64,000 nt of DNA from an uncultured Lacinutrix sp. (GCA_937129145.1 CAKZMU010000050.1:1-64000); one strand, 5' to 3'; positions 17,462 through 24,730 are shown, counted from the first letter of the stretch. Notes: generated by a model not told the origin, from the letters alone. Program-made: numbers and translations.

Positions 17462-17577
17462 AATCTCTAAATTTAAGGTTAAACTAATTTACATTTAAAA
17501 CGATGATTCCTATTGTTGAGGTAACAATCATTACCTCTGATTCTTCCTGCTCTAGTATAGCTAGGAACAGCGATTTG

Positions 17578-17790
17578 TTAAGTTTGTATTTCTCCATTTG
17601 TGTATGGATTGGCTGTTGAATACATTGCTTCCAATATACCCCGAATAAGGTCGTGATTATCTACGAACTTTCGGATTTCAAATTCTTTTCTACGTCCTGC
17701 CTCGTATGCTCGTTGGTCATCTGACATGTGGTATGTCCAATCGTGACCTGCTAACAACTTGGCGAAGTTCAGTATACAATTTTTCAACAT
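17578..17790 (-). CDS. Hypothetical protein, 70 aa, possibly continuing past a TAA
   Basis: 70 residues beginning MLKNCILNFAKLLAGHDW, unknown family. After the TAA at 17578-17580 the same frame stays open for 32 more codons, to a TAA at 17479-17481, reading QIAVPSYTRAGRIRGN and then a C-x14-C pattern. This fills the otherwise empty gap before the next gene. One of three such interrupted frames in this arm, and the weakest, because 32 open codons can occur by chance. Confidence 0.6.
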   Translation of the reverse strand: MLKNCILNFAKLLAGHDWTYHMSDDQRAYEAGRRKEFEIRKFVDNHDLIRGILEAMYSTANPYTNGEIQT

Positions 17791-17792
17791 GA

Positions 17793-17984
17793 CTATTTCT
17801 TTTTAAGTTTGCATCTATCGGGTACATTACCACCCTCTTTAACAATCCACCACGTAATACATGGTATCAAGTTAATGCACCATCGTCTATTGTAAGGCGA
17901 ATAGTGCGCTCCAATCCACAGACCATTACGATTGATTGTAATCCCTGTCTTCAACTTCCGAATGCTTAGATATTTGCTTCTCAT
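17793..17984 (-). CDS. Small basic protein, 63 aa
   Basis: Basic, tryptophan-rich (RWCINLIPCITWWIVKEGG), with two Cys in the middle and a third near the end. The pattern NGLWIGAHYSPYNRRWCINL resembles short beta proteins. Overlaps the upstream membrane protein gene by 59 bases in another frame. Function unknown. Confidence 0.55.
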   Translation of the reverse strand: MRSKYLSIRKLKTGITINRNGLWIGAHYSPYNRRWCINLIPCITWWIVKEGGNVPDRCKLKKK

Positions 17985-18186
17985 GAAGGTATGTTAAGAG
18001 TCCAAAAAGGACGATTATAGTACCAAACAACATCATGATAGCGGATGCGGAATAAGCAACTGACCCTGTGTTGATGAACTCAACAATCATGACCAACCAC
18101 AATACAACCGCACCCACGTCAACTATATAAGCTAACACCTCCATGATGCCGTGATAGTGTTTAGACGAAATCTTCATCCTCTTCAT
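17926..18186 (-). CDS. Small membrane protein, 86 aa
   Basis: Starting at the ATG at 18186 (MKRMKISSK) it has hydrophobic segments at about 17-36 and 47-67 and a charged cytoplasmic-like tail. A longer reading from 18249 is less likely, because those codons are another frame of the 30-residue gene upstream. Confidence 0.6.
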   Translation of the reverse strand: MKRMKISSKHYHGIMEVLAYIVDVGAVVLWLVMIVEFINTGSVAYSASAIMMLFGTIIVLFGLLTYLHEKQISKHSEVEDRDYNQS

Positions 18187-18253
18187 TTTTGGAATCGTCA
18201 TACCTCTTGGCTGCGCTTGGGTCAAATGCACCAATAATAGTACCTGCATACAT
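18161..18253 (-). CDS. Micro-protein, 30 aa
   Basis: Begins MYAGTIIGAFDPSAAK and ends NEEDEDFV. Its ATG overlaps the upstream stop (TAATG) and its 3' end overlaps the next gene start, so it is placed like a translated cistron. Function unknown. Confidence 0.5.
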   Translation of the reverse strand: MYAGTIIGAFDPSAAKRYDDSKNEEDEDFV

Positions 18254-18438
18254 TACTGATGACAGCACCACTTGCTCTTCACGATCAATTTCCATTTTTC
18301 ATCATTTTTCATGTCAGGAATATTAATCAATATTCCACCATTGAGGTCAGACCTACTTGCTTTGAAAGTCGAACCTTCTGCATCAATAGAAAAAATTACA
18401 CCTTCGTCATTCGTGTATTGAATTGATAACTTGCTCAT
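18253..18438 (-). CDS. Small beta-rich protein, 61 aa
   Basis: Begins MSKLSIQYTNDEGVIF and ends KSKWCCHQ, predicted beta-strands. No family recognised. Its stop overlaps the next ATG. Confidence 0.6.
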   Translation of the reverse strand: MSKLSIQYTNDEGVIFSIDAEGSTFKASRSDLNGGILINIPDMKNDEKWKLIVKSKWCCHQ

Positions 18439-18448
18439 AATTAATTGT

Positions 18449-18898
18449 TTAAAGTAAATTAGTATATTTATTTCCGATTAATTCTCTTGATTCATCAATA
18501 ACTGATTGAGGCGCATCTACCTTTTTAGGCATGTAATGATTCTTACCTGTCCATCCACCTCGATGACCATTTTCACCTGTCATCGCCTTAGTAGCCACAG
18601 AATAGCGTACTCTATGACCTGAAATTTCAACATCGGTAACTACATAATAAAAACCCCATGATACTTTTCTGCCAAAACCATGGGTTTTATTAGGGTCAAT
18701 CTCTGGGTTAATAACCCAATCCTTCTGACCATCATACCAACCATATCCAAATTTCACCTCTACGATATCACCTACACGTAGTCTTTCGTCAACTCCTATT
18801 GCCAAACATGCTTCGGCTTCGGGTTTAGTATCATACCTGTTATTACAGATAGGACACTCATAAATTTCCCTTTCGATTACTTCTGTCATATATCCCAT
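18449..18898 (-). CDS. Zinc-finger-containing protein, 149 aa
   Basis: Starting at the ATG at 18898 (MGYMTEVIEREIYECPICNNRY) it carries a CxxC pair and a further Cys of a single C2-type finger, then a beta-rich region (VGDIVEVKFGYGWYDGQKDW, WGFYYVVTDVEI). The chosen ATG overlaps the stop of the 48-residue gene upstream (TAATG); a longer start at 18910 is possible. Function unknown. Confidence 0.65.
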   Translation of the reverse strand: MGYMTEVIEREIYECPICNNRYDTKPEAEACLAIGVDERLRVGDIVEVKFGYGWYDGQKDWVINPEIDPNKTHGFGRKVSWGFYYVVTDVEISGHRVRYSVATKAMTGENGHRGGWTGKNHYMPKKVDAPQSVIDESRELIGNKYTNLL

Positions 18899-19044
18899 TA
18901 CCATACCCATTTAGTGCCATCATGTCTGGCATAGATGAATGTTCCATTCTTAGCTACTCGAAATGGTGCGTCTACTTTAGAGACAGCAATCCTTTCGCTA
19001 CTTGTTTGATTTCTGTAACCTCTCGGTTTTGTTTTTTGTACCAT
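18898..19044 (-). CDS. Small basic protein, 48 aa
   Basis: Begins MVQKTKPRGYRNQTSSER and ends YARHDGTKWVW. It lies out of frame inside the 3' end of the transglutaminase-like gene and ends in a TAATG overlap with the next gene, which supports translation. Function unknown. Confidence 0.5.
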   Translation of the reverse strand: MVQKTKPRGYRNQTSSERIAVSKVDAPFRVAKNGTFIYARHDGTKWVW

Positions 19045-19508
19045 GATTCAAAGTTTTTGTTAATAAGTTTCTTTAATTTGGGGTTGTTCTTTCGATAATT
19101 CCACCAATCAGCCCAATCATGCCGTTTATTCACGATGGCATGCTCATAATACTCTTGAAGGCTCATTTTGAATGGTATAATTCTCTTATAATCTCCCCAT
19201 CTATCACTCAAAGGTTTTTTATTATTATGAACTCCTGTTGAGTCAAAATATTTGTTACCCACTTTAAGGACAACATGACTAGCTGACCCACGCCATCCAT
19301 CTTTCTTGATACGCTTCTTGATTACCCTTGCATTATCGCTGCCCCTGTCATCTATGTAGACGAATTTATTAGGTACCCCAATGTAATCCAAATGGTACTT
19401 AATGAATGATGCAAAATACGCACATCCACCTGCATTGATTTGTTCAAATATAGGGTCACTTGATACCTCATTTGAAATGTTTTCTAAAACTTCTAATACG
19501 TCCTGCAT
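18972..19508 (-). CDS. Transglutaminase/cysteine-peptidase-like protein
   Basis: 178 aa. A Cys in GGCAYFASFIKYHLD at the start of a helix, a His in GSASHVVLKVGNKYF and an Asp in YFDSTGVH occur in the order and spacing of the transglutaminase-like/papain-like Cys-His-Asp triad. The C-terminus is basic and helical (WADWWNYRKNNPKLKKLINK). It could be a protease, amidase or acyltransferase acting on a host protein (inference). Family assignment rests on the triad only. Confidence 0.6.
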   Translation of the reverse strand: MQDVLEVLENISNEVSSDPIFEQINAGGCAYFASFIKYHLDYIGVPNKFVYIDDRGSDNARVIKKRIKKDGWRGSASHVVLKVGNKYFDSTGVHNNKKPLSDRWGDYKRIIPFKMSLQEYYEHAIVNKRHDWADWWNYRKNNPKLKKLINKNFESWYKKQNREVTEIKQVAKGLLSLK

Positions 19509-19519
19509 GATAGTGTTTT

Positions 19520-19720
19520 TTAATCGTTAATGGCTTCAAACATCTTTTCGAAGATATTGTCGTATACCAATCGCTGTCTGGCATCCAATCCTATACTCTC
19601 TGGAACAGACACATTAAAGTTTTTCATCAGCTTGAGTATATCAAGTTCATCCTGACTTTGAAACTTAATTTCAATTGTTATTGGTTGAAATTTGCTATTG
19701 TTTACTTTTTTTGTTTTCAT
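19520..19720 (-). CDS. Hypothetical protein, 66 aa
   Basis: Begins MKTKKVNNSKFQPITIEIKF; mixed alpha/beta. No family recognised. Short intergenic gaps place it within the same operon. Confidence 0.55.
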   Translation of the reverse strand: MKTKKVNNSKFQPITIEIKFQSQDELDILKLMKNFNVSVPESIGLDARQRLVYDNIFEKMFEAIND

Positions 19721-19723
19721 AAT

Positions 19724-20002
19724 TTAAAATTTAATTACTAATGTATTGATATGTACCGTTTCGGTGATTCCGTATTCATCCTTACGTGTCAACCCCCATG
19801 ATAGTGTTCTTGACATGTCATGATTCAAGGTTGTTAGGTTGCGGTATTTCTTATATCGTTGTTCGTCTTCGTTCCACCCTTTACCACGTTGTTTGACTGT
19901 GATATTAACCATTGCCTTACTACGTGGTGGTGCGCTATCTACGAATACTAAACCATATTCATCATGAATAGCTTCGCTACCTATAAAATCCTTTGGTGTC
20001 AT
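19724..20002 (-). CDS. Hypothetical protein, 92 aa
   Basis: Beta-rich protein (GLVFVDSAPPRSKAMVNITVKQR). Its ATG is two bases beyond the TAG that would end a readthrough extension of the SprT-like gene. No family recognised. Confidence 0.6.
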   Translation of the reverse strand: MTPKDFIGSEAIHDEYGLVFVDSAPPRSKAMVNITVKQRGKGWNEDEQRYKKYRNLTTLNHDMSRTLSWGLTRKDEYGITETVHINTLVIKF

Positions 20003-20069
20003 ACTAAAAGTTTTTAGTCCAATTGATTACAAATTCCTTGGAATACTTCCCACCATTGTACAATCTACA

Positions 20070-20558
20070 TCACTTGGTACATGCTGCGCTATTCAAAGAA
20101 CGTTTAGTTATCCTATGGCGAGAATAAGAGTGACCATTAGGGCAAATGCCTGACCATTTAACAGGTGCGCTCTCAATTTTGGCATGACCCGTTGATGGTA
20201 TCGCACCCAAATGGATTGCTATTTGTTGCCATGGATAATCATGTCCTGAATGACCACGTATTATGTTATCAATAGCGTGTGCTATCTCGTGACGTATAGT
20301 ATCTTCGAACTTCTTAGGATTTTTATCTAGGTTAACAGACAAAAGGGCTTTCGAAATCTCTATTCTTCGCCTACCCCCATATGCAGTACCTAATGAACGC
20401 TTCTTGTTTGAATATCCCCATGACCATCCCAATTCTTTGAGATTGTAGAACAGCCCATTGTACTCCCATGTCTTTGACATAAGCTGATTGAATATTTCAT
20501 CAAACCTGCTAAATGTAATGGGTGAATTGTCCTGTAAAATAAAATCCTGTTGTTCCAT
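20070..20558 (-). CDS. SprT-like zinc metalloprotease, frame interrupted by TGA
   Basis: 162 aa. H90-E91-x-x-H94 in RHEIAHAID with H106 in GHDYPW gives the SprT/gluzincin-like active site. ICPNGHSYSRHRI begins the zinc ribbon typical of SprT proteins. The frame stops at TGA (20070-20072) right after AACTK, but in the same frame 21 more codons (CRLYNGGKYSKEF...) supply the missing second Cys of the ribbon and end in TAG two bases before the next ATG. The complete protein was therefore probably about 184 residues. Phage SprT-like proteins may cut DNA-bound proteins. Confidence 0.8.
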   Translation of the reverse strand: MEQQDFILQDNSPITFSRFDEIFNQLMSKTWEYNGLFYNLKELGWSWGYSNKKRSLGTAYGGRRRIEISKALLSVNLDKNPKKFEDTIRHEIAHAIDNIIRGHSGHDYPWQQIAIHLGAIPSTGHAKIESAPVKWSGICPNGHSYSRHRITKRSLNSAACTK

Positions 20559-20560
20559 AA

Positions 20561-20749
20561 CTAAGCTGTAATTTTACCCCACTTGACCCTGTTCCAAAAC
20601 CTTTCATATAAAAGGTAAAACGCTGTGAGGATAAGATGTAGCAATATTGCCGTACCGATACCAGTAAAGAATGCCGTTACCGATGTAGTTACTATTTTAA
20701 AGAATAAGGTCTTTACGACCGACCGTTTAACTGTATCTTTCTGTTCCAT
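20561..20749 (-). CDS. Small membrane protein, 62 aa
   Basis: From the ATG at 20749 (MEQKDTVKRS), overlapping the upstream stop (TAATG). Hydrophobic segments FFKIVTTSVTAFFTGIGTAI and LHLILTAFYLLYERF suggest two membrane helices, then a basic tail. Function unknown. Confidence 0.6.
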   Translation of the reverse strand: MEQKDTVKRSVVKTLFFKIVTTSVTAFFTGIGTAILLHLILTAFYLLYERFWNRVKWGKITA

Positions 20750-21042
20750 TACCATCCTGTGTTAAATTCTGGTCTCATGTCAGGGTCTGGCATGGCTTGT
20801 TGGTCGCCAAACTCTGCTTTAAGTTCATCCTGCTTCTCAAGAAGAGACCTGTAATTGTATTGTGTTTGTTTTCCAATAGCCTTAACAGTAACGAATAGGC
20901 TGTTGAGGTGGTCGTGTGGTAGACGGTCGTTCCTGATGACCTCCGTGATAGTGGTTTTCCCACCCTGTACATCATCCGCACCATGCCCTAGGTATAGAGC
21001 CGATGGGATATATATTTCCTGACCTGCTTGTGGTATTTTCAT
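20749..21042 (-). CDS. Hypothetical protein, 97 aa
   Basis: Begins MKIPQAGQEIYIPSALYLGHGADDVQGGKTTITEV, mostly beta, with an SH3/Hypervariable-loop feel but no certain family. Coupled to the downstream membrane protein by TAATG. Confidence 0.6.
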   Translation of the reverse strand: MKIPQAGQEIYIPSALYLGHGADDVQGGKTTITEVIRNDRLPHDHLNSLFVTVKAIGKQTQYNYRSLLEKQDELKAEFGDQQAMPDPDMRPEFNTGW

Positions 21043-21044
21043 AA

Positions 21045-21521
21045 TTAAAAGAATCTATGTTTTTTGTTTTTAGAAAATCTGAATCGAAGTCTCAATCCTA
21101 ATTGAATGTTATGATTTTTGTTCCATAAATAATCGGTGAATATAAAAATATCATCCTCAAGTTTAACTCTGAATCTTAACTTTAAATCTTCTACGATTTC
21201 CTTATTTTGTTTCCAATTATCCCAACTATATGCTAAACCGAAACTTGGAACAAGAGTTACATTATTACCAAAGGGATATCCTATCCCAAACCCAACTTGC
21301 CTTTTATCAGAACCAATGATATTGTACTCTCTGTAATTCATAGAAAGAGTAACCCCTCTCAACTCATGAGATAAAGAGCCACCTATAACAGCACCTCCCT
21401 CTCCATAACCCCCATTAATGTCAATAAAAGTTTGCCCATTTATTACGCTACATGATAATAGTGTTATCAGTACAGCTTGTAAGCACACCAAGCACGTCTT
21501 TGTTGCTTTTATATTTGCCAT
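21045..21521 (-). CDS. Putative outer-membrane beta-barrel or secreted protein
   Basis: 158 aa with an N-terminal signal-like hydrophobic stretch (CLVCLQAVLITLLSCSVINGQ; either signal peptidase I after NGQ or a lipobox near LLSC) and alternating beta-strands such as GGYGEGGAVIGGSLSH, VTLSMNYREYNII, QVGFGIGYPFG and LRFRVKLEDDIFIFTDY. The design is that of a small outer-membrane barrel of Bacteroidetes type. A phage-encoded envelope protein expressed early might alter host surface or superinfection (inference). Confidence 0.6.
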   Translation of the reverse strand: MANIKATKTCLVCLQAVLITLLSCSVINGQTFIDINGGYGEGGAVIGGSLSHELRGVTLSMNYREYNIIGSDKRQVGFGIGYPFGNNVTLVPSFGLAYSWDNWKQNKEIVEDLKLRFRVKLEDDIFIFTDYLWNKNHNIQLGLRLRFRFSKNKKHRFF

Positions 21522-21658
21522 TACTTGATGTGTTTAATGGATTTGACTACTCGAACTCCCTTACGTTTCTTGTAGCGATTCTTTTTTTGACCTGATTTGG
21601 TCGTGTAGCTACCTACGAACTCCCTCGCAGGTGCTGATAAGACTTCTTGCTTTCTCAT
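21521..21658 (-). CDS. Small very basic protein, 45 aa
   Basis: Begins MRKQEVLSAPAREFVGSY; the second half is strongly basic (KSGQKKNRYKKRKGVRVV), a possible nucleic-acid binder. Its TAA overlaps the downstream ATG (TAATG), supporting it as a gene. Confidence 0.6.
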   Translation of the reverse strand: MRKQEVLSAPAREFVGSYTTKSGQKKNRYKKRKGVRVVKSIKHIK

Positions 21659-21659
21659 A

Positions 21660-21896
21660 TTACCACGCTTTTTGACCTGTGTTAACGATTACTTTGTTAT
21701 CCCCGTATCCATACTCGAAGTTGGGTACGTGACCTGTGGCGAATGATAGTGATTTGACTCCCTCGTAATCGTTTAGGATATCACCTATTTCCCTGTCCTC
21801 ATAGGACTTGGGGTTAACACACTTACCATTAATGAAATGGTTATTACCTGCATCTAGGTTATGCACAGTACCGTTGTCATCGATAAATCTACTCAT
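21660..21896 (-). CDS. Hypothetical protein, 78 aa
   Basis: Starts at 21896 (MSRFIDDNGTVHNLDAG); the longer frame to 21962 would read through the tRNA-like element and is rejected. No family recognised. It is the first gene after that element on the minus strand. Confidence 0.6.
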   Translation of the reverse strand: MSRFIDDNGTVHNLDAGNNHFINGKCVNPKSYEDREIGDILNDYEGVKSLSFATGHVPNFEYGYGDNKVIVNTGQKAW

Positions 21897-21917
21897 GATA
21901 TTTGAATTTAAAATTAG

Positions 21918-21987
21918 TGGTACAGGTAGGGTCTTGACCCTACATCTCTTGGGGTAACCCAAGGCTCTATCTTTAAGCTACTGTACC
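21918..21987 (-). tRNA. tRNA-like element with atypical loops, anticodon uncertain
   Basis: Minus strand. A perfect 7-bp acceptor stem (GGTACAG/CTGTACC), a 4-bp D stem (GCTT/GAGC), a perfect 5-bp anticodon-type stem (CTTGG/CCAAG) around GTTACC, and a 5-6 bp T stem (TAGGG/CCCTA) around TCAAGA, ending in A without CCA. The anticodon and T loops have six bases instead of seven, and the D loop (AAAGATA) lacks GG. Depending on the numbering the anticodon would be TAC (Val) or TTA. It is either a divergent tRNA or a tRNA mimic. Confidence 0.5.
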
Positions 21988-22012
21988 AACCCTACTTGCG
22001 CTATGCAGGGTT
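21988..22012 (-). ncRNA. Hairpin abutting the tRNA-like element
   Basis: AACCCT...AGGGTT (6 bp) with an inner GC-rich pairing, ending exactly at the 5' end of the tRNA-like acceptor stem. It may be part of the same RNA or a 5' processing guide. A further pairing, GACAGG/CCTGTC, lies upstream up to about 22050. Confidence 0.4.
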
Positions 22013-22063
22013 ATTAAAGAAGACAGGTTGACATACGCACCGCCCCCTGTCGCCCAAAATGCT

Positions 22064-22303
22064 TTACTCTACTATTTCAAGGAATTCATTAGCAACCAAT
22101 TGAATTTCTCGAAACCCTTGAGGCTGACCCATTGCTTCAAGTGACTCATCGTTTAGTTCCGCTTGTACAAACGTAGCTACATCAGCAGGTACTAGGTCTT
22201 TAAATTCTGGGTCGGTCACAACCAACCCTATTACACCACCTTTAAGATAATGACTTTCGTGTTTTTTTACTCTTACTTTAACTCCTAATTCAAATTTACT
22301 CAT
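22064..22303 (-). CDS. Hypothetical protein, 79 aa
   Basis: Acidic; begins MSKFELGVKVRVKKHESHYLKGG, perhaps an SH3-like barrel at the N-terminus (VKVRVKKHES...GLVVTDP). No family recognised. Followed on the minus strand by the structured RNA region. Confidence 0.6.
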   Translation of the reverse strand: MSKFELGVKVRVKKHESHYLKGGVIGLVVTDPEFKDLVPADVATFVQAELNDESLEAMGQPQGFREIQLVANEFLEIVE

Positions 22304-22332
22304 AATTAACTGATTTTAAATGATTTAACTTA

Positions 22333-22569
22333 TTAAAATTTACACCAATACTCGGCATTTGCAGGCATGGCTTGTAATAATTCACCTGATTCCTTATCTA
22401 TTGGCTCAAGTACACCCTCTAAATTTGTGGTCAATAGCTTGTGGTCTACAGGCACGATTTCCATGCCCAATTTCTTTAGCTTTACACCATAATCGATTAG
22501 GATTTCAGCTATTACACCACAAAGGATTTGTAGTGTGGTTTCACATGATGGTAAGGTATTTTTTGCCAC
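22333..22569 (-). CDS. Hypothetical protein, 78 aa
   Basis: Begins MAKNTLPSCETTLQILC and ends AEYWCKF, with three cysteines. Overlaps the upstream gene by 58 bases in another frame. No family recognised. Confidence 0.55.
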   Translation of the reverse strand: MAKNTLPSCETTLQILCGVIAEILIDYGVKLKKLGMEIVPVDHKLLTTNLEGVLEPIDKESGELLQAMPANAEYWCKF

Positions 22570-22772
22570 CCATTTAGTAATAGCATTGTGTACCTCGTTG
22601 TGGTGATTAGAAAGCCATCTTTGTCGAACTTACAGGCAGCGATGATAGTGGCTTTGTACCTGTATCCCTTCCATCCCACAACAGTACATTGTGTAATGCT
22701 TGGATTGTGACTAATGAAATAACCCTTGCGATGGAAGGTTATTTGTTGCGACTTCATTTTTAGATTGCTCAT
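22512..22772 (-). CDS. Hypothetical protein, 86 aa
   Basis: From the ATG at 22772 (MSNLKMKSQQITFHRKGYF). Contains GYRYKATIIAACKF, echoing the NRYKYTIIVALAL segment of the protein at 24225-24584. Function unknown. Confidence 0.55.
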   Translation of the reverse strand: MSNLKMKSQQITFHRKGYFISHNPSITQCTVVGWKGYRYKATIIAACKFDKDGFLITTTRYTMLLLNGWQKIPYHHVKPHYKSFVV

Positions 22773-22782
22773 AATGTATTGA

Positions 22783-23406
22783 TTAAAATGGCAATGCTGC
22801 ATCAGCATCGACTTGATTCGGGTGCTTGATATTACGCCATGCTACCCAAGTTATAGCTTGCAATTCGTGGGGCAAGTATCCCAATTTATCGGATGCTATT
22901 ATGTATACATTCTGAAAGAATGAATATTGTTTGGCAGTCATTTGATGGTTGTCAAGTATGGTATCCATAGCTATTTCAACCGCATGCCTGTCAACCGTTA
23001 CCGTAGTAGATTTTTGGTAGTGGTTGATGTTGAGGTAAAACGCTGATATTTTTTGACCGTTCAATATATCCAAGATATTTTCGTCGTTAACTTGCTCATG
23101 CTCAAGTGCTATGATTTCATCTGCTTTACCCAATAGTCTACCATAAGTACCGTATCGATTACCTTTTAGGTACTCTTCGGCAAGTCTTTTATTTTCAACC
23201 CATGATTTCATAGGTGATAAAGCAGCAATAATACCCACAACACGTTGAACCCCTACATTATAGTCATGCGATAATTCAAGTGCATAATTGTATGCATCCT
23301 GATACCATGCCCTATCATCGGGATTGGATTCCAATGCCAATTGTACAATATTATCTACGCATGTTTTAGTGTATAACGTCTTACCTTTGTATTTTTGCTT
23401 TGACAT
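22783..23406 (-). CDS. Conserved phage protein with ALSP-x-x-SW motif, unknown function
   Basis: 207 aa, helical. The segment VVGIIAALSPMKSWVENKRLA is, from memory, shared with proteins of many unrelated phages that carry a helical fold of unknown role. KSTTVTVDRHAVEIAMD and LPHELQAITWVAWR are further recognisable blocks of the same group. A DNA-glycosylase-like helix-hairpin-helix fold has been suggested for such proteins, but I see no catalytic Asp I could assign. Confidence 0.65.
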   Translation of the reverse strand: MSKQKYKGKTLYTKTCVDNIVQLALESNPDDRAWYQDAYNYALELSHDYNVGVQRVVGIIAALSPMKSWVENKRLAEEYLKGNRYGTYGRLLGKADEIIALEHEQVNDENILDILNGQKISAFYLNINHYQKSTTVTVDRHAVEIAMDTILDNHQMTAKQYSFFQNVYIIASDKLGYLPHELQAITWVAWRNIKHPNQVDADAALPF

Positions 23407-23409
23407 GAT

Positions 23410-23493
23410 TTAGTTGTTTACCATTACGAAGACCCGTTCGACTCTCGATTCGGTCTCACAATCTACGATTGAGAATGTGTAGGTGGTGCGCAT
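23410..23493 (-). CDS. Micro-protein, 27 aa
   Basis: Begins MRTTYTFSIVDCETESR and ends VFVMVNN. It fills the gap between its neighbours. The codon pattern looks beta-strand-like; translation unproven. Confidence 0.45.
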   Translation of the reverse strand: MRTTYTFSIVDCETESRVERVFVMVNN

Positions 23494-23505
23494 GATGATA
23501 GTGTT

Positions 23506-23697
23506 TTATTTGTCCATACTACAAAAGAAATCGTCCTCTACAAAGTATGTACCTTCGTAGTGTGCAATGACGTTACTCATTGGTATCTCATTAGCTTGGG
23601 TAATACCATCCAATATATCATCATGACCTTCAAGACTATAGAAGTATCGTTCCCTTAATTCAACCAATTGTTCGGCACTTAGTTCTGTTACGTCCAT
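23506..23697 (-). CDS. Hypothetical acidic protein, 63 aa
   Basis: Begins MDVTELSAEQLVELRERYF, helical then mixed. Its ATG overlaps the upstream stop (TAATG). Resembles small host-takeover proteins by size and charge only. Confidence 0.6.
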   Translation of the reverse strand: MDVTELSAEQLVELRERYFYSLEGHDDILDGITQANEIPMSNVIAHYEGTYFVEDDFFCSMDK

Positions 23698-24221
23698 TAG
23701 TGATACAGTTTTTTACCGTTAATAGTAGCAGACAACCCATTGTTAAGGCAATCGGTTATCAATTCGATTTGCTTAACAGGGTGTTCACCCTTCGCATAGT
23801 AATAATAGATATGTGTCTCAAGGTCTAAGCGTAGTATCTTTGCATCACGTGGATTAATACCATGCTTAAGTGCTATCTTTTCTTGCAACCTAGCTACCAA
23901 CAACTCAGATTCCTTGCTAAAATCCAACTCATGAGCCATATGAATACTATCGTGCCATGCTCTATAAGCATACTGGTATTTGCGTTCGCTAAACATGGTA
24001 TCAGTTGAGCCACCATTGAACACATGGTAAATACCATACGGTTCGGCTTGCTTCTTTACAGCCTCGAATGTAGTCGGACTGTCTGCGCTTGCGAAATGCT
24101 TTGGTGCTACTCTAAGTAACCACGCTTCGGTTTCAGGTAACAATTTGATTCTAGTTTCCTGCTTTGGTTGTGGCATATACCCTATCGTAGAGTACATACC
24201 GTTTAAGATTCTATTTAACAT
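23697..24221 (-). CDS. Hypothetical protein, 174 aa
   Basis: Contains WHDSIHMAHELDFSKESELLVA with two His and a Glu in a helix pattern that could bind metal, and a histidine/tyrosine-rich strand (THIYYYYAKGEHP). No family recognised. Coupled by TAATG to the downstream gene. Confidence 0.6.
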   Translation of the reverse strand: MLNRILNGMYSTIGYMPQPKQETRIKLLPETEAWLLRVAPKHFASADSPTTFEAVKKQAEPYGIYHVFNGGSTDTMFSERKYQYAYRAWHDSIHMAHELDFSKESELLVARLQEKIALKHGINPRDAKILRLDLETHIYYYYAKGEHPVKQIELITDCLNNGLSATINGKKLYH

Positions 24222-24224
24222 GGT

Positions 24225-24584
24225 TTAAATTTCAAAATGTTCACAATACAATGGAATCTCTTCGAAATGTATCCATTGTCCTTTGACCTTTAGGTCGAAA
24301 TCCTCACGGACTGTTTTAGCTGCCAAGTGTACGAGTGCCTTAAGTGCATCCCTTGACTTATCAACGGTCACAACCTCTACCTTATTGAAGTATTCCACCA
24401 TCGGTTTACCATAGACTGTTAAGTCTTTGTCACCGTCTTCTGCCCAATAGCCAGTACCTTCGCTTTGACTACAGCCTCCATACCTTGAGGTAATTCGCTT
24501 GCATATTTCACGCCCAAAGATGGCTGTCTCATGAGCCAACGCCAACGCCACAATGATAGTGTATTTGTATCTATTTGTTTCCAT
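24225..24584 (-). CDS. Hypothetical protein, 119 aa
   Basis: Start taken at 24584 (METNRYKYTIIVALALAHE). The frame is open to 24644 but those codons overlap a separate small ORF. The region AIFGREICKRITSRYGGCSQSEG has Cys and Gly that look ordered, but no family is recognised. Confidence 0.55.
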   Translation of the reverse strand: METNRYKYTIIVALALAHETAIFGREICKRITSRYGGCSQSEGTGYWAEDGDKDLTVYGKPMVEYFNKVEVVTVDKSRDALKALVHLAAKTVREDFDLKVKGQWIHFEEIPLYCEHFEI

Positions 24585-24723
24585 TACATTTTGATTGTTC
24601 CCTTCTACCAAAAGCCAAAGGGAATGGCTTGTTTCTTGTGTCATTTACTATATAAGGATTGGGCTTACTGATTGCTATTGCATAACCAGTTCTGCCTACT
24701 TGAGTTGATAAATCATGCACCAT
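24571..24723 (-). CDS. Small hypothetical protein, 50 aa
   Basis: Begins MVHDLSTQVGRTGYAIAISK and ends GRREQSKCNGNK. It fills the interval before the next gene and overlaps its start by 14 bases. Unknown family. Confidence 0.5.
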   Translation of the reverse strand: MVHDLSTQVGRTGYAIAISKPNPYIVNDTRNKPFPLAFGRREQSKCNGNK

Positions 24724-24730
24724 GATGTTG

